Shown in pieces: positions 7,204-15,254 of a DNA stretch of 36,926 nt. The DNA lies in NCBI GenBank assembly GCA_015654855.1, contig JAATGA010000188.1:1-36926 (forward strand), read 5' to 3'. This stretch comes from Rhodobacterales bacterium. GTDB lineage: Bacteria > Pseudomonadota > Alphaproteobacteria > Rhodobacterales > Rhodobacteraceae. The position numbers were made by a program, and so were the translations under genes. How positions within the stretch are numbered: the first letter of the stretch is position 1; every line of letters starts with the position of its first letter. Below the pieces are notes generated by a model. It saw only the letters and a list, made by a program, of their open reading frames with translations. It made no database searches and had not been told where the DNA came from.

Positions 7204-8370
7204 ATGAAGATTGCGGTTGCCGGTATCGGCTATGTGGGGCTGTCGAACGCGATCTTGCTCGCGCAGCATAACGAGGTGGTGGCGCTGGATCTTTCCGCAG
7301 AGCGGGTGGCGCAGGTGAATGCGCATAAAAGCCCGATCGCAGACCGCGAGGTGGAGGAATATCTGGCCAGCCACCCGCTGAACCTGCGCGCGACGACCGT
7401 GCCCGAGGAGGCCTATGCCGGGGCCGATTACGTCATCGTCTCGACGCCGACCAATTATGATCCTGTGTCAAACCATTTCGATACCCGTTCGGTCGAAGCT
7501 GTGATCCGCGACGTCAACCGGATCTGTCCGACGGCGACGATCGTGATCAAATCGACCATCCCCGTCGGCTACACCGCCGGGATCAATGCCGAAATGGGTT
7601 GCGCGAACGTGATTTTCAGCCCCGAGTTCCTGCGCGAGGGCAAGGCGCTCTATGACAACCTGCATCCGTCGCGGATCGTGGTGGGCGAGAAATCGGACCG
7701 CGCCCGGATCTTTGCCGACCTGTTGAAGGGCGGCGCGATCAAGGAAGACATTGCCGTCATCTTCTGCGGTTCGTCCGAAGCCGAGGCGATCAAGCTGTTC
7801 GCCAATACCTACCTTGCGCTGCGGGTCGCCTATTTCAACGAACTCGACAGCTATGCGCTGGCGAACGGGCTCGACAGTCGCGCGATCATCGAAGGTGTCG
7901 GCCGCGATCCGCGGATCGGGATGCATTACAACAACCCCTCGTTCGGCTATGGCGGCTATTGCCTGCCGAAGGATACCAAGCAGTTACTGGCCAATTACGA
8001 CAATGTGCCGCAAAGCCTGATCCGCGCCGTGGTCGATGCGAACCGCACCCGCAAGGATTTCATCGCCGAACAGATTCTGGCGCGGCGTCCCCGGGTCGTC
8101 GGGGTTTACCGGCTGGTGATGAAGGCGGGGTCGGACAATTTCCGGCAAAGCTCGATCCAGGGGATCATGAAGCGGATCAAGGCCAAGGGTATCCCGGTTA
8201 TCGTCTATGAACCGGCGCTGCAGGAGGACGAGTTCTTCAACAGCCAGGTCGTGCGCGATTTCGACGCGTTCAAGGCGCAATCCGACGTGATCATTGCCAA
8301 CCGCATGGCGCCCGAACTGGAAGATGTCGTGGCGAAGGTGTTCACCCGCGATCTGTTTGGCGCAGATTGA
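7204..8370 (+). CDS. ugd: UDP-glucose 6-dehydrogenase
   Basis: This enzyme oxidises UDP-glucose to UDP-glucuronate with two NAD+. The protein is 388 residues. Motifs seen are the Rossmann loop GIGYVG (7-12), STPTNYD (80-86), the linker [11 protein letters not shown] (139-149) and the active-site [15 protein letters not shown] with nucleophile Cys253. The length matches the short bacterial form. I chose the ATG at 7204 because AAGGAGAG lies just upstream; the ORF track's earlier start adds 22 unrelated residues. It follows the flippase gene and supplies substrate for the 4-epimerase at 15255. Among UDP-glucose/GDP-mannose dehydrogenases the GDP-mannose form cannot be fully excluded, but the sequence closely fits the UDP-glucose type. 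A strong hairpin follows the gene. Confidence 0.9.
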   Translation: MKIAVAGIGYVGLSNAILLAQHNEVVALDLSAERVAQVNAHKSPIADREVEEYLASHPLNLRATTVPEEAYAGADYVIVSTPTNYDPVSNHFDTRSVEAVIRDVNRICPTATIVIKSTIPVGYTAGINAEMGCANVIFSPEFLREGKALYDNLHPSRIVVGEKSDRARIFADLLKGGAIKEDIAVIFCGSSEAEAIKLFANTYLALRVAYFNELDSYALANGLDSRAIIEGVGRDPRIGMHYNNPSFGYGGYCLPKDTKQLLANYDNVPQSLIRAVVDANRTRKDFIAEQILARRPRVVGVYRLVMKAGSDNFRQSSIQGIMKRIKAKGIPVIVYEPALQEDEFFNSQVVRDFDAFKAQSDVIIANRMAPELEDVVAKVFTRDLFGAD

Positions 8371-8386
8371 TCTAATGCGGATTAGG

Positions 8387-8418
8387 ATGCGGACCGGGGG
8401 ATGCCTCCCGGTCCGCAT
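8387..8418. terminator. Hairpin between convergent ugd and glycosyltransferase genes
   Basis: Perfect 12-bp arms (ATGCGGACCGGG / CCCGGTCCGCAT) surround an 8-nt loop, placed in the 57-bp gap between two converging genes. There is no T-run on either side, so termination would be bidirectional but possibly weak. Confidence 0.7.
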
Positions 8419-8427
8419 CACGCCGGG

Positions 8428-9390
8428 CTATTTGTATTCGATCAGCCCGGCGCGTTTTCCGGTCAGGCGGCGCAGGTGGAATTCCAGAACGCCCAGCCCC
8501 TCGGCGAATTTTGCCGCCGTCAGCAGCGCGGCTTCCTGCCAGGCGGAGGCGCGGTTACCGCCCTTGCGGGCCAGGCGCGCGATCTGCACCGGATAGATCG
8601 CAAACAGGACCAGCCCTGCGGGTCCGGCGATCAGCGCAAAAACCACGATTGCCAGCGGGATCGCGATCCCCCAGATGACCGCGCGTTTCAATTGTGGCAC
8701 GTAATGCCGTTCGGGCGCCGCCCCGTGCATATACGCCCCCTCGGCATAGGCATGGCCCGCGCGCCGCGCGCGCTTCCAAAACTGCCCGAACCGGGTCATC
8801 GCCGCGTCATGCAGGGTCATTTCCGCGTCCAGCCGCCAGATCTTCCAGCCGCTTTGGCGCAGGCGCACGCACATCTCGGGTTCTTCGCCCGCGATCAACG
8901 CCGGATTGTAGCCCCCAACCTGATCGAGCGCGGCCATCCGCATCAGCGCATCGCCACCGCAGGCGCGGGCCTCGCCGATGGGGGTATTCCATTCGCGGTC
9001 GCATTGGGCATTGTAGACCGAGGCCTCTGGAAGCCGTTCGCGCCGCCTGCCGCACACAACGGCGACCTGCGGATGGTCCTGAAAGAATGCAAATGCCTTG
9101 CCAATCCAGTCGGGCTGGACCTCGCAATCGCCATCGACCAGTTGCACGAAATCGGGGCGTTCGCCCTGTCGCAACTGGTCGAACCCGGCATTGCGCGCCC
9201 GCGCCGCGGTGAATGGTTTCGTCATGTCGAGTTCGACCACCTCGACGCCGCGCGCGCGCGCCATCTCGACTGATCCGTCGGTCGAGCCGCTGTCGACATA
9301 AACGATTCGACCGGCCTGACCACGCAGGCTATCTAGGCATCGCACGAGGCGGTCGCCTTCGTTGCGGCCGATGGCGATGGCGCCGATCAT
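8428..9390 (-). CDS. GT2-family glycosyltransferase with C-terminal membrane region
   Basis: This is a 320-residue family 2 (GT-A fold) glycosyltransferase. The N-terminus reads MIGAIAIGRNEGDRLVRCLDSL, followed by VYVDSGSTDGS (30-40), the metal-binding DGD in QLVDGDCEVQPDW (86-88), and the acceptor-side IAGEEPEMCVRLRQSGW. Two hydrophobic segments (AVIWGIAIPLAIVVFALI, AGLVLFAIYPV) near residues 240-280 anchor it to the inner membrane. I chose the ATG at 9390, which overlaps the upstream gene's stop (ATGA). The ORF track's extra 53 residues are an Arg-rich out-of-frame read of that gene. It is the last gene of a minus-strand operon with the acetyltransferase and a second GT2. It resembles the ExoA type, which adds a sugar to the lipid-linked unit. 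The sugar is unknown. Confidence 0.88.
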   Translation of the reverse strand: MIGAIAIGRNEGDRLVRCLDSLRGQAGRIVYVDSGSTDGSVEMARARGVEVVELDMTKPFTAARARNAGFDQLRQGERPDFVQLVDGDCEVQPDWIGKAFAFFQDHPQVAVVCGRRRERLPEASVYNAQCDREWNTPIGEARACGGDALMRMAALDQVGGYNPALIAGEEPEMCVRLRQSGWKIWRLDAEMTLHDAAMTRFGQFWKRARRAGHAYAEGAYMHGAAPERHYVPQLKRAVIWGIAIPLAIVVFALIAGPAGLVLFAIYPVQIARLARKGGNRASAWQEAALLTAAKFAEGLGVLEFHLRRLTGKRAGLIEYK

Positions 9391-9983
9391 GCGCGCACCC
9401 TGCCGATGACCTTCGCCGGAACGCCACCGACGATGGTGCCTGGTTCCACATCGCGCCGCACCACCGCATTGGCACCGACGATCGCGCCTTCGCCGACCTT
9501 CACCGAGCCCAGGATCACTGCCCCGGCGCCGATTTCTGCGCCGTCGCAAATCACTGGCCGGTTTTGCAACCCGTCGAGCCGGGCTATGCCCAGGGTGGTG
9601 TTCTGCCTGAGCGTCACGTCATCACCGATCCATTGCGCGACGAAGATCATGCCGCCGAAATGTTCCAGCCGCACCCGCCGCCCGACATGGACGGTATAGG
9701 GCAGGTAGATGCCGGTCGAACGCGACACGAGGCGGAACATGATCCGGTACAGCAGCGTCGCCGGAACCCGCAACGGTTTCGGCAGGCCCATCCGCCAATT
9801 GCCGAACCGGTGCCAGAACAGCGCCTGAAAGACCTCGCAATACCAGTCGCGACCGTGGGTGCGGTAATCCTCGGCGATCAGCCGTACCAGGCCGATTTCG
9901 GCGGGATTGCCGTTGCGGTCGCCTTTCGCCGGAGCGAAGCGCGGATCTTCGGTGGCGCGGCGTTCCCAATCCTGTTCAGCCAT
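9387..9983 (-). CDS. Serine-acetyltransferase-like hexapeptide O-acetyltransferase
   Basis: This 198-residue protein has a left-handed beta-helix made of hexapeptide repeats, for example ICDGAEIGAGAVILGSVKVGEGAIVGANAVVRRDV, ending in the typical GTIVGGVPAKVIG. The N-terminal helical part (IGLVRLIAEDYRTHGRDWYCEVFQALFWHRFGNW) resembles CysE-like enzymes found in polysaccharide clusters, such as the EpsC/colanic-acid group. It probably transfers acetyl from acetyl-CoA to a sugar hydroxyl in the cytoplasm. It overlaps both neighbours (ATGGCTGA with the upstream gene, ATGA with the downstream gene), so the three genes are tightly coupled. Housekeeping cysteine synthesis is unlikely given the context and the unusual N-terminus. 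Confidence 0.85.
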   Translation of the reverse strand: MAEQDWERRATEDPRFAPAKGDRNGNPAEIGLVRLIAEDYRTHGRDWYCEVFQALFWHRFGNWRMGLPKPLRVPATLLYRIMFRLVSRSTGIYLPYTVHVGRRVRLEHFGGMIFVAQWIGDDVTLRQNTTLGIARLDGLQNRPVICDGAEIGAGAVILGSVKVGEGAIVGANAVVRRDVEPGTIVGGVPAKVIGRVRA

Positions 9984-10965
9984 CGGTCTTCCCCGTGAGT
10001 AGCGGCACCATCACTTGGCGCGGAAAATCGCGCAGGAAATTCAAAGGCATGCTGGGCGCCCGCCCGCGCAACGCCGCCAACGGCAGGTTGATCAGCGCGC
10101 CGGTGATCCAGCCCAGACCGGCGCCGATCGCGCCACCGCGTCCCGCAGTCTTCAGATAATAGAGCATCCAGGACCGATACCAATAGGCCGGGCGTGCGCG
10201 GCGTTCGGCCTGATGGCTCTTTTGTTCGGTCGCAGCCCCCTCGGCATGCAGTACCCGCGCGCCCGGAACATAGAGGATGTCGTATCCCGCCTGGCCGATC
10301 CTGTGCATTAACTCGACCTCTTCGTAATACAGGAAGAAGTCGGGGTCGAAGCCGCGCATCTGCTGCAAGACGGTCATACGAAACATCACAGCCGCCCCCG
10401 CGACCCAATCGACGGCCCCGTCGGGATGGTCGGGGGGCAGGGCGACGATATGGTTCGCGCAGGCCCGGGCCAGCGGGCCAAAGTTCACCGCTTGGACGAA
10501 TTCGCCGATGGCCGAAGGGAACCGGAACGCCGCCGTCACCGGCTTGCCAGAGGGCAGCGCGATCCCGGCCCCTGCCGCGCCAGCCTTTGGCGTGGTATCG
10601 AGCCGGTCTGCCAGAATCGCCAGCGCCTCGTTTTCCAGCATCGCATCCGGGTTCAGAAGGAAGATATAATCCGGTGGAGCCGCCCGCCGATCCAGCGCGT
10701 GAATGACGACATTGTTTCCACGTCCGAAACCGTGATTCGTGCTTTCGAGCCAGAGCGTGACCCGTTCGCCCCAGCCCCGCGTGTCATGCGCCTGCGCGAA
10801 TCGGGCGGCGTCATCGCCGGGAGAGGCGTTGTCGACCAGATGCACCTCGACCGGATGGCCGTCATGCCGGTGGGCAAGGACGCTTTCCACGGCTGCAATC
10901 GACAGATCCGCCGTGCCGTAATTCACGACAATGACTGCGATGCTCGTCCTAACTTCTGCTGTCAC
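9976..10965 (-). CDS. GT2-family glycosyltransferase (rhamnosyltransferase-like)
   Basis: This GT2 enzyme has the start TSIAVIVVNYGTADLSIAAVESVL, the acceptor/donor segment HLVDNASPGDD, NHGFGRGNN, FLLNPDAML and the late DPDFFLYYEEVELMHRIGQAGY, a pattern common to WbbL-like rhamnosyltransferases. I chose the GTG at 10965 (329 residues) because GGAGG sits exactly 6 nt before it. The ORF track's ATG at 11001 lacks a ribosome site and adds MLHRNEDRRRIS. The C-terminus (GWITGALINLPLAALRG) is weakly hydrophobic. With rfbCBDA in the same locus, dTDP-rhamnose is a natural donor guess, but this is inference. It is the first gene of the three-gene GT-acetyltransferase-GT operon. Confidence 0.87.
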   Translation of the reverse strand: MTAEVRTSIAVIVVNYGTADLSIAAVESVLAHRHDGHPVEVHLVDNASPGDDAARFAQAHDTRGWGERVTLWLESTNHGFGRGNNVVIHALDRRAAPPDYIFLLNPDAMLENEALAILADRLDTTPKAGAAGAGIALPSGKPVTAAFRFPSAIGEFVQAVNFGPLARACANHIVALPPDHPDGAVDWVAGAAVMFRMTVLQQMRGFDPDFFLYYEEVELMHRIGQAGYDILYVPGARVLHAEGAATEQKSHQAERRARPAYWYRSWMLYYLKTAGRGGAIGAGLGWITGALINLPLAALRGRAPSMPLNFLRDFPRQVMVPLLTGKTDG

Positions 10966-11040
10966 CGATATCCTCCGCCGATCTTCGTTGCGGTGCAGCA
11001 TAACCGCAGGCCGGAGGAAGCTGAACCGGAAACGGTCGAG

Positions 11041-11772
11041 TCAGCCATCGACCGTCAGGAAACGTACGCCTTGCGCCGAAATCAACACCGCGCTCAGCCG
11101 ACCGGACAGCCAGGCGCCGGTGTCGACGGTGATCACGCGCCGCTGCAGGCGAGGGGAAGGCACGACGGTATGGCCATGCACGATCCATACTCTATCGGGG
11201 CGGGGGAAGCGGCCGCAGGCCGGATGACCCCAGAGCAAATGCTGCGGATCTTGCTGTGCGAGCGGCACACGCGGATCGGCCCCGGCATGCACCACGGCGA
11301 CATTGCCGCTCTGCCAGCGGTCGGGCAGGGCGTGCAGCCAGGATTCGAGCCCTGTTGGCAGGGCGCGTCGCAACGCGTCGCGGGTCGCGCTCTTGGGTGC
11401 GGGTTCGAGGATGCCGAAACTCGCCAGAGTCTGTATTCCGCCATGCCGCAGCCAGCGCGCGCCCGTTGTTTCCACCGCGTCTCCTGTCGCGTCGAGAAAA
11501 TCCAGCATCATCTGTTCGTGGTTGCCGCGCAGCGCCAGCGTCTGGGCGCGCACGCGTTCCAGTACGCCGCGACTGTCGGGGCCTCGGTCGATCATGTCGC
11601 CGACACAGACCCTGTGCGCTTCGGGCACCTCGCGGTCGAGCCGGTCGAACAGGCGGTCGAGTAGATCGACACGACCATGAACGTCGCCGATCACCGCTAG
11701 CGGGGTTTCCGGTGCCGGCGTGTCGCGCCGGAACCTCACCAAGGCCATGTTAACCTTATCGACAATGGACAT
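11041..11772 (-). CDS. PPP-type metallophosphoesterase
   Basis: This 243-residue protein carries all three metal-binding signatures of the serine/threonine phosphoprotein phosphatase family: AVIGDVHGR (GDVHG at 29-33), VGDMIDRGPDS (GDMID from 58) and LRGNHE (81-86), plus WLRHGG and the late WIVHGHT. It should be a soluble di-metal phosphatase. An alternative start is the ATG at 11748 (MALVRF), which would still include every motif. It lies about 75 bp upstream of the GT operon on the same strand. Known relatives act on phosphoproteins or on diadenosine tetraphosphate. In this locus it could oppose the BY-kinase at 21165, but nothing in the sequence proves that. Confidence 0.85.
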   Translation of the reverse strand: MSIVDKVNMALVRFRRDTPAPETPLAVIGDVHGRVDLLDRLFDRLDREVPEAHRVCVGDMIDRGPDSRGVLERVRAQTLALRGNHEQMMLDFLDATGDAVETTGARWLRHGGIQTLASFGILEPAPKSATRDALRRALPTGLESWLHALPDRWQSGNVAVVHAGADPRVPLAQQDPQHLLWGHPACGRFPRPDRVWIVHGHTVVPSPRLQRRVITVDTGAWLSGRLSAVLISAQGVRFLTVDG

Positions 11773-12145
11773 GGATGTGGCACCGCAGAGAATGAATCAT
11801 GCGTGATACTGACAGGATGCGATGGCGGATGGCACGATAAAATCCGATTGTACCATGGTCGGATCTGCCTTGTTTTTGACCATGCCTCGTGCTTTATAGT
11901 TTCTGAAGCGTTAATGGTAGGCACGCATCGGCTTGTTGCTGCGTTTTTGTGACGATTAAGAGGATGTTAACTTAAAAATGTGTTAGCAAAACCTTGCAAG
12001 CACTGACTATAGAGAGGAAGCCGGGGGATCTGACGGGGGGTCAGCGATCTTGGTGGAGAGGTCGGTGCCTGTCGGGGAGGAGACCGCAAGCACTGATGGC
12101 CTATCCGGGTCATTAGCAGGTTTATAGTCCGTTCTCGGAGTTTTC
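11773..12145. promoter_or_regulatory. Long divergent promoter region upstream of the exoY-like gene
   Basis: This 373-bp non-coding stretch separates the minus-strand phosphatase from the plus-strand initiating transferase. The part around 11860-12010 is AT-rich by eye (TTAAGAGGATGTTAACTTAAAAATG). The motif GCAAGCA recurs at 11996, 12086 and 12178, which suggests binding sites for a regulator of the first committed EPS gene. There is also a short G-rich hairpin (TGACGGGGGGTCA) near 12034. No promoter can be pinned down by eye. No ORF worth calling was seen. Confidence 0.55.
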
Positions 12146-12184
12146 ATGTTCGTTCTGGCTGAATCGAGAAAAACCTTGCAAGCA
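11988..12184 (+). repeat. Dispersed direct repeat AAAACCTTGCAAGCA / GCAAGCACTGA
   Basis: AAAACCTTGCAAGCA (15 bp) occurs exactly at 11988-12002 and again at 12170-12184. A third, partial copy, GCAAGCACTGA, lies at 12086-12096 and matches 11996-12006. The common core GCAAGCA is spaced 90 and 92 bp apart. The last copy lies inside the first codons of the exoY-like gene. Confidence 0.7.
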
Positions 12185-12856
12185 GGGGATAATGTTTCTG
12201 TCGCAAATGCACCCTCGACGAAACGTCATTCCATGATGCAAAGGATTTACGCAGGCTATGTCAAGCGTATCCTAGATCTGCTGCTATGCATGGTGTTGGT
12301 CCCCGTCTTGCTGCCGTTTCTGGCGGTGATATGGCTGCTCGTACGCCGCGATGGCGGCGCAGGTCTTTTCATCCAGCCGCGAGTCGGTCGGGACGGTCGC
12401 ATTTTCCAATGTTTCAAGTTCCGCACAATGGTCGTCGACGCCGAAAAAGTGCTCGAAGATATGTGTGCCAAGGATCCGGAAATCGCGGCGGAGTGGCTGA
12501 AATATCAGAAGTTGCATGCTGATCCGCGGATCTCGAAGATCGGTGGATTGCTGCGCGCGACATCGCTCGATGAATTACCGCAGGTGTTCAATGTGCTGCT
12601 TGGTGATATGAGCTTGGTCGGCCCGCGCCCCTTCCTGCCCTCGCAGAAGGTGCTATATGACGAAGCGGGCGGGGTGGCCTATTACAGGATGCGTCCGGGC
12701 ATCACCGGCGCGTGGCAGGTGTTCGGTCGCTCGGCCACTACCTTCAAGGAACGAGTGGCGTTTGACAGCACCTATTACAGCAATCTCAGCCTGACGGCCG
12801 ACCTTGGCCTAATCCTGCGTACGGTCAAGGTCGTGTTCTGCCGCACCGGCAAATGA
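12146..12856 (+). CDS. ExoY-type undecaprenyl-phosphate sugar-1-phosphate transferase
   Basis: This enzyme starts EPS assembly by moving a hexose-1-phosphate from a UDP-sugar onto undecaprenyl phosphate at the inner membrane. The 236-residue protein has one N-terminal hydrophobic helix (ILDLLLCMVLVPVLLPFLAVIWLLV, about 42-66) followed by the family signatures FQCFKFRTMVVDAE (87-100), ATSLDELPQVFNVLLGDMSLVGPRP and RMRPGITGAWQVFGRS. It is the short ExoY/WcaJ-C form without the extra transmembrane bundle. The ATG at 12146 is preceded by GGAG at a good distance. A long upstream region with repeats and a strong terminator right after the stop make it a single-gene transcription unit, as expected of a controlled first step. 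Galactose or glucose is the likely first sugar; sequence does not decide. Confidence 0.92.
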   Translation: MFVLAESRKTLQAGDNVSVANAPSTKRHSMMQRIYAGYVKRILDLLLCMVLVPVLLPFLAVIWLLVRRDGGAGLFIQPRVGRDGRIFQCFKFRTMVVDAEKVLEDMCAKDPEIAAEWLKYQKLHADPRISKIGGLLRATSLDELPQVFNVLLGDMSLVGPRPFLPSQKVLYDEAGGVAYYRMRPGITGAWQVFGRSATTFKERVAFDSTYYSNLSLTADLGLILRTVKVVFCRTGK

Positions 12857-12888
12857 CACCGAAGTTTCCGTATTGGAGATAATCGTGC

Positions 12889-12917
12889 AAGGCCGGGTCA
12901 GGTGCCCGGCCTTTTTT
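12889..12917 (+). terminator. Rho-independent terminator after the exoY-like gene
   Basis: AAGGCCGGG (12889-12897), a 7-nt loop and CCCGGCCTT form a strong GC-rich stem that runs into TTTTTT (12912-12917). It lies 33 bp after the stop and on the correct strand. It also shows that the acyltransferase ORF cannot start at the GTG at 12902. Confidence 0.92.
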
Positions 12918-12946
12918 ATATCCTCCGGGCAAGGACAGGAACCGGA

Positions 12947-13855
12947 ATGCGTATCTACGGTCTTGACAGGCTCAAGTTTATCGCCGCGATCGGGGTCGTT
13001 TTCCTGCATACTGGAGCGTTTGGCACCCTATCCCTGTCCCTGAACGACATCATGGCGAATGGCTATCTGCGGATGGCAGTGCCGCTCTTCGCAATTTTGT
13101 CCGGGTATTTTTTTACGACACGGGACAAGCCTGGGAAATGGCTACCCTGGGTACTGCGGATCGTCTTGATCTATCTGGGGCTGATGGCGGCCTATGCGCC
13201 ATTCTGGCTGGATCAGGTCCATTCTATCAGAGGATGCGTGAATCTTCTGGTCTTCGGATATTTCCACCTGTGGTATCTGCCGGCCATCGCTTGCGCGGCG
13301 GTTGCGACCCATTACGGAGCCCGTTGGCGGTATTTCGACTGGCTGGTGGGAGTGTGCGCGCTTATCGGGCTCGGGCTTCAGTACCAGATGATCTATCATG
13401 GCGGTGTCAATCCACTGACCTTCCGCAACGGGCTGTTCTTTCTGCTGCCATTCTTTTTCATCGGTTACCGGATGGCCACATGGCGGCTTGTGGTGTCAGG
13501 GCCGCTGGTCCTGGCGTCGCTGCTGGCAGTTTTGGTCGAGACCTGCCTTGTGCGAGCTACTGCAACCCCACCTTACAGCCATGATATCCTGCTGTCGCTT
13601 TATGTTGCCTGTCCGGTCGTGGTTGCGTGGTGCATCGCGCATTATCGGCAGCGCGATTGTGCTCCCAATGCAGTCTATGGCACGTCGGACTTCATCTATT
13701 TCTATCACGTTCTCGCCATTCTCTGCTTGAGGATGGTGGGATGGTGGGAGGGCCTGCCGATGGCTGTGACAGTGATCCTTCTGACGATCACCGCCAGTCT
13801 GATCTATAACGGTTTGCGCAAACGCCTATGGCGCCCCTCTGCCAGTCCTGACTGA
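12947..13855 (+). CDS. Acyltransferase family 3 membrane protein
   Basis: This 302-residue polytopic protein starts MRIYGLDRLKFIAAIGVVFLHTG, the usual acyltransferase-3 opening with the conserved Arg and the catalytic-type His in the first membrane helix. It continues with PLFAILSGYFF and about ten hydrophobic helices, ending in SDFIYFYHVLAILCLRMVG. Such enzymes move acetyl, succinyl or similar groups onto sugars of glycans at the inner membrane. Compared with full OafA-like proteins it is short and lacks an SGNH domain. I chose the ATG at 12947 with AGGA shortly before it; the ORF track's GTG lies inside the terminator. It converges closely on the GT4 gene (12-bp gap). The acyl group and acceptor are unknown. 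Confidence 0.85.
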   Translation: MRIYGLDRLKFIAAIGVVFLHTGAFGTLSLSLNDIMANGYLRMAVPLFAILSGYFFTTRDKPGKWLPWVLRIVLIYLGLMAAYAPFWLDQVHSIRGCVNLLVFGYFHLWYLPAIACAAVATHYGARWRYFDWLVGVCALIGLGLQYQMIYHGGVNPLTFRNGLFFLLPFFFIGYRMATWRLVVSGPLVLASLLAVLVETCLVRATATPPYSHDILLSLYVACPVVVAWCIAHYRQRDCAPNAVYGTSDFIYFYHVLAILCLRMVGWWEGLPMAVTVILLTITASLIYNGLRKRLWRPSASPD

Positions 13856-13867
13856 GGGCAAAGGGGA

Positions 13868-15112
13868 TCAGCGCGGGCGCAGCCCCTCTGGCAAGGCGCC
13901 CGACAGGCTCCCCGCCAGAATCCGTTCCAGCCATTCTGCCTCGGCCGCCTGATTGAATTCGACCACGACCTTCTCGCGGCCCGCCGCGCCCATCCGTGCA
14001 CAAAGGTCGGGGTCGGACAAAAGTGCATTCAGCCGCGCGACGAGGCTGTCTAGGTCACCGGGCGGTACGGCATAGCCCGACACCCCATCTTCGACCAGTT
14101 CCTGCACGCCGGCCACGCGCGAGGCGATTACCGGCAGGCCCGAGGCCATCGCCTCCATCAGCACCACCGGCACGCCTTCGGCAAAGGACGGCAGCACCAT
14201 CACGTCGGATCGTGATAGCAACCCCGCCACCTCATCCGAGCTTTGATAGCCGTGGAAGGTCACCGCATCGGCGATGCCAAGTCTGGCCACCCGCGCTTCG
14301 GCAGGCTTGCGTTCGGGTCCGTCACCGACGATCGACAGATGGGCGTCGGGGTGGTGCGCCTTCACCCGTGCAAAGGCCTCGATCAGAATCGGCAGCCCCT
14401 TCACCGCGGCGAGTCGCCCGACGAAGATCAGATGTTTACCCCGTGCCAGATCGGCCCGGCCGTAGCGCGCCGGATCGACGCCGCAATGTACGATCTTCAG
14501 CTTGTCCCAGTATTCGGATTTGGTGAAATACATCGCTTGGCTGCGGCAAAAATGGCTGATGCAGCTGACAAAGGCCGCCCGCGCGGTCTTTTCGTCCAGC
14601 CGCCACCAGCGTGGTTCGTAGAACAGGGCCGGGCCATGCATCGTCATGGAAAACGGAATCCCGGCAAGTTCGGCCGCCAGCATGGTGACAGAACCGCTCG
14701 AATCGGCGAAATGGTTGTGGATATGCCGTACCCCCTGTGCCGACAGATACCGCGCCAGCACCGCCGCTTCGAGCAGGTAGAACATCTGCCAGATCCCGGC
14801 CTTGATCCCTGGCGGGCGGGTGTTCCAGGCCAGCCGCAGCGCCCGGCGCCAGCGGCCCTGCCGCAGCGCCCAGACCTGTGCGGCTAGCGCCGTCGCGGGC
14901 CGTTTTGCCGCCTCGATCACCGCAAATGTGCGGGTTTCTTCGGCCTTTTGCGCATCACCTACCACATCCTTGGCGGCGGCGCGGCGGATGGTGCAAGCCA
15001 GCACGGGCCAGCCCGCGGCGCGCAGAGCCTCAATCTCGCGTTGGATGAAGGTATGCGAGACCTTCGGATATTCCCCGGTCAGATAGGCGATAGGGGGCTT
15101 GGTCTCGGTCAT
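13868..15112 (-). CDS. GT4-family glycosyltransferase
   Basis: This 414-residue retaining glycosyltransferase has the GT-B fold. The N-terminal domain contains IAYLTGEYPKVSHTFIQREIEAL, typical of colanic-acid WcaL/AmsK-like enzymes, and HIHNHFADSSGSVTMLAAELAGIPFSMTMHG (split here by helices). The C-terminal donor domain begins near residue 227 with HLIFVGRLAAVKGLPILIEA and holds VLPSFAEGVPVVLMEAMASG, with the Glu-x7-Glu motif that binds the nucleotide sugar. It stands alone on the minus strand, about 140 bp after the epimerase gene on the same strand, so they may be co-transcribed. The donor is not evident; UDP-GalA or UDP-GlcA is a fair guess from the neighbour. Confidence 0.9.
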   Translation of the reverse strand: MTETKPPIAYLTGEYPKVSHTFIQREIEALRAAGWPVLACTIRRAAAKDVVGDAQKAEETRTFAVIEAAKRPATALAAQVWALRQGRWRRALRLAWNTRPPGIKAGIWQMFYLLEAAVLARYLSAQGVRHIHNHFADSSGSVTMLAAELAGIPFSMTMHGPALFYEPRWWRLDEKTARAAFVSCISHFCRSQAMYFTKSEYWDKLKIVHCGVDPARYGRADLARGKHLIFVGRLAAVKGLPILIEAFARVKAHHPDAHLSIVGDGPERKPAEARVARLGIADAVTFHGYQSSDEVAGLLSRSDVMVLPSFAEGVPVVLMEAMASGLPVIASRVAGVQELVEDGVSGYAVPPGDLDSLVARLNALLSDPDLCARMGAAGREKVVVEFNQAAEAEWLERILAGSLSGALPEGLRPR

Positions 15113-15254
15113 GGCGGTGCCTCAAAAGGTCCTTTGATCCCTGAATGGACAATGACCGGCGGGGCCGCAAGTCGTCAGGTGCCTGTGCGGCACTTTTTTG
15201 CGGCACTTGCACAACAATGCCCCATAACGACTCGGCTGTGGCACACCCCGGAGC

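Noticed and set aside
8428-9549. 373-residue form of the GT2 protein
   Set aside because: The first 53 residues are Arg-rich shadow of the acetyltransferase gene. The ATG at 9390 overlaps that gene's stop in the usual coupled way.
10426-11664. 412-codon plus-strand ORF across two minus-strand genes
   Set aside because: It spans the gap between a GT2 and a phosphatase gene and shows no known motif, so it is an antisense artefact.
12902-12946. Start of the acyltransferase at GTG 12902
   Set aside because: The codon lies inside the loop of a strong terminator. The ATG at 12947 has a ribosome site and gives the usual family N-terminus.
15178-15216. GTGCC-TGTGC-GGCAC stem followed by TTTTTT as a plus-strand terminator
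   Set aside because: No plus-strand gene ends nearby; both flanking genes are on the minus strand, where the stem is not followed by a U-run. Probably chance.
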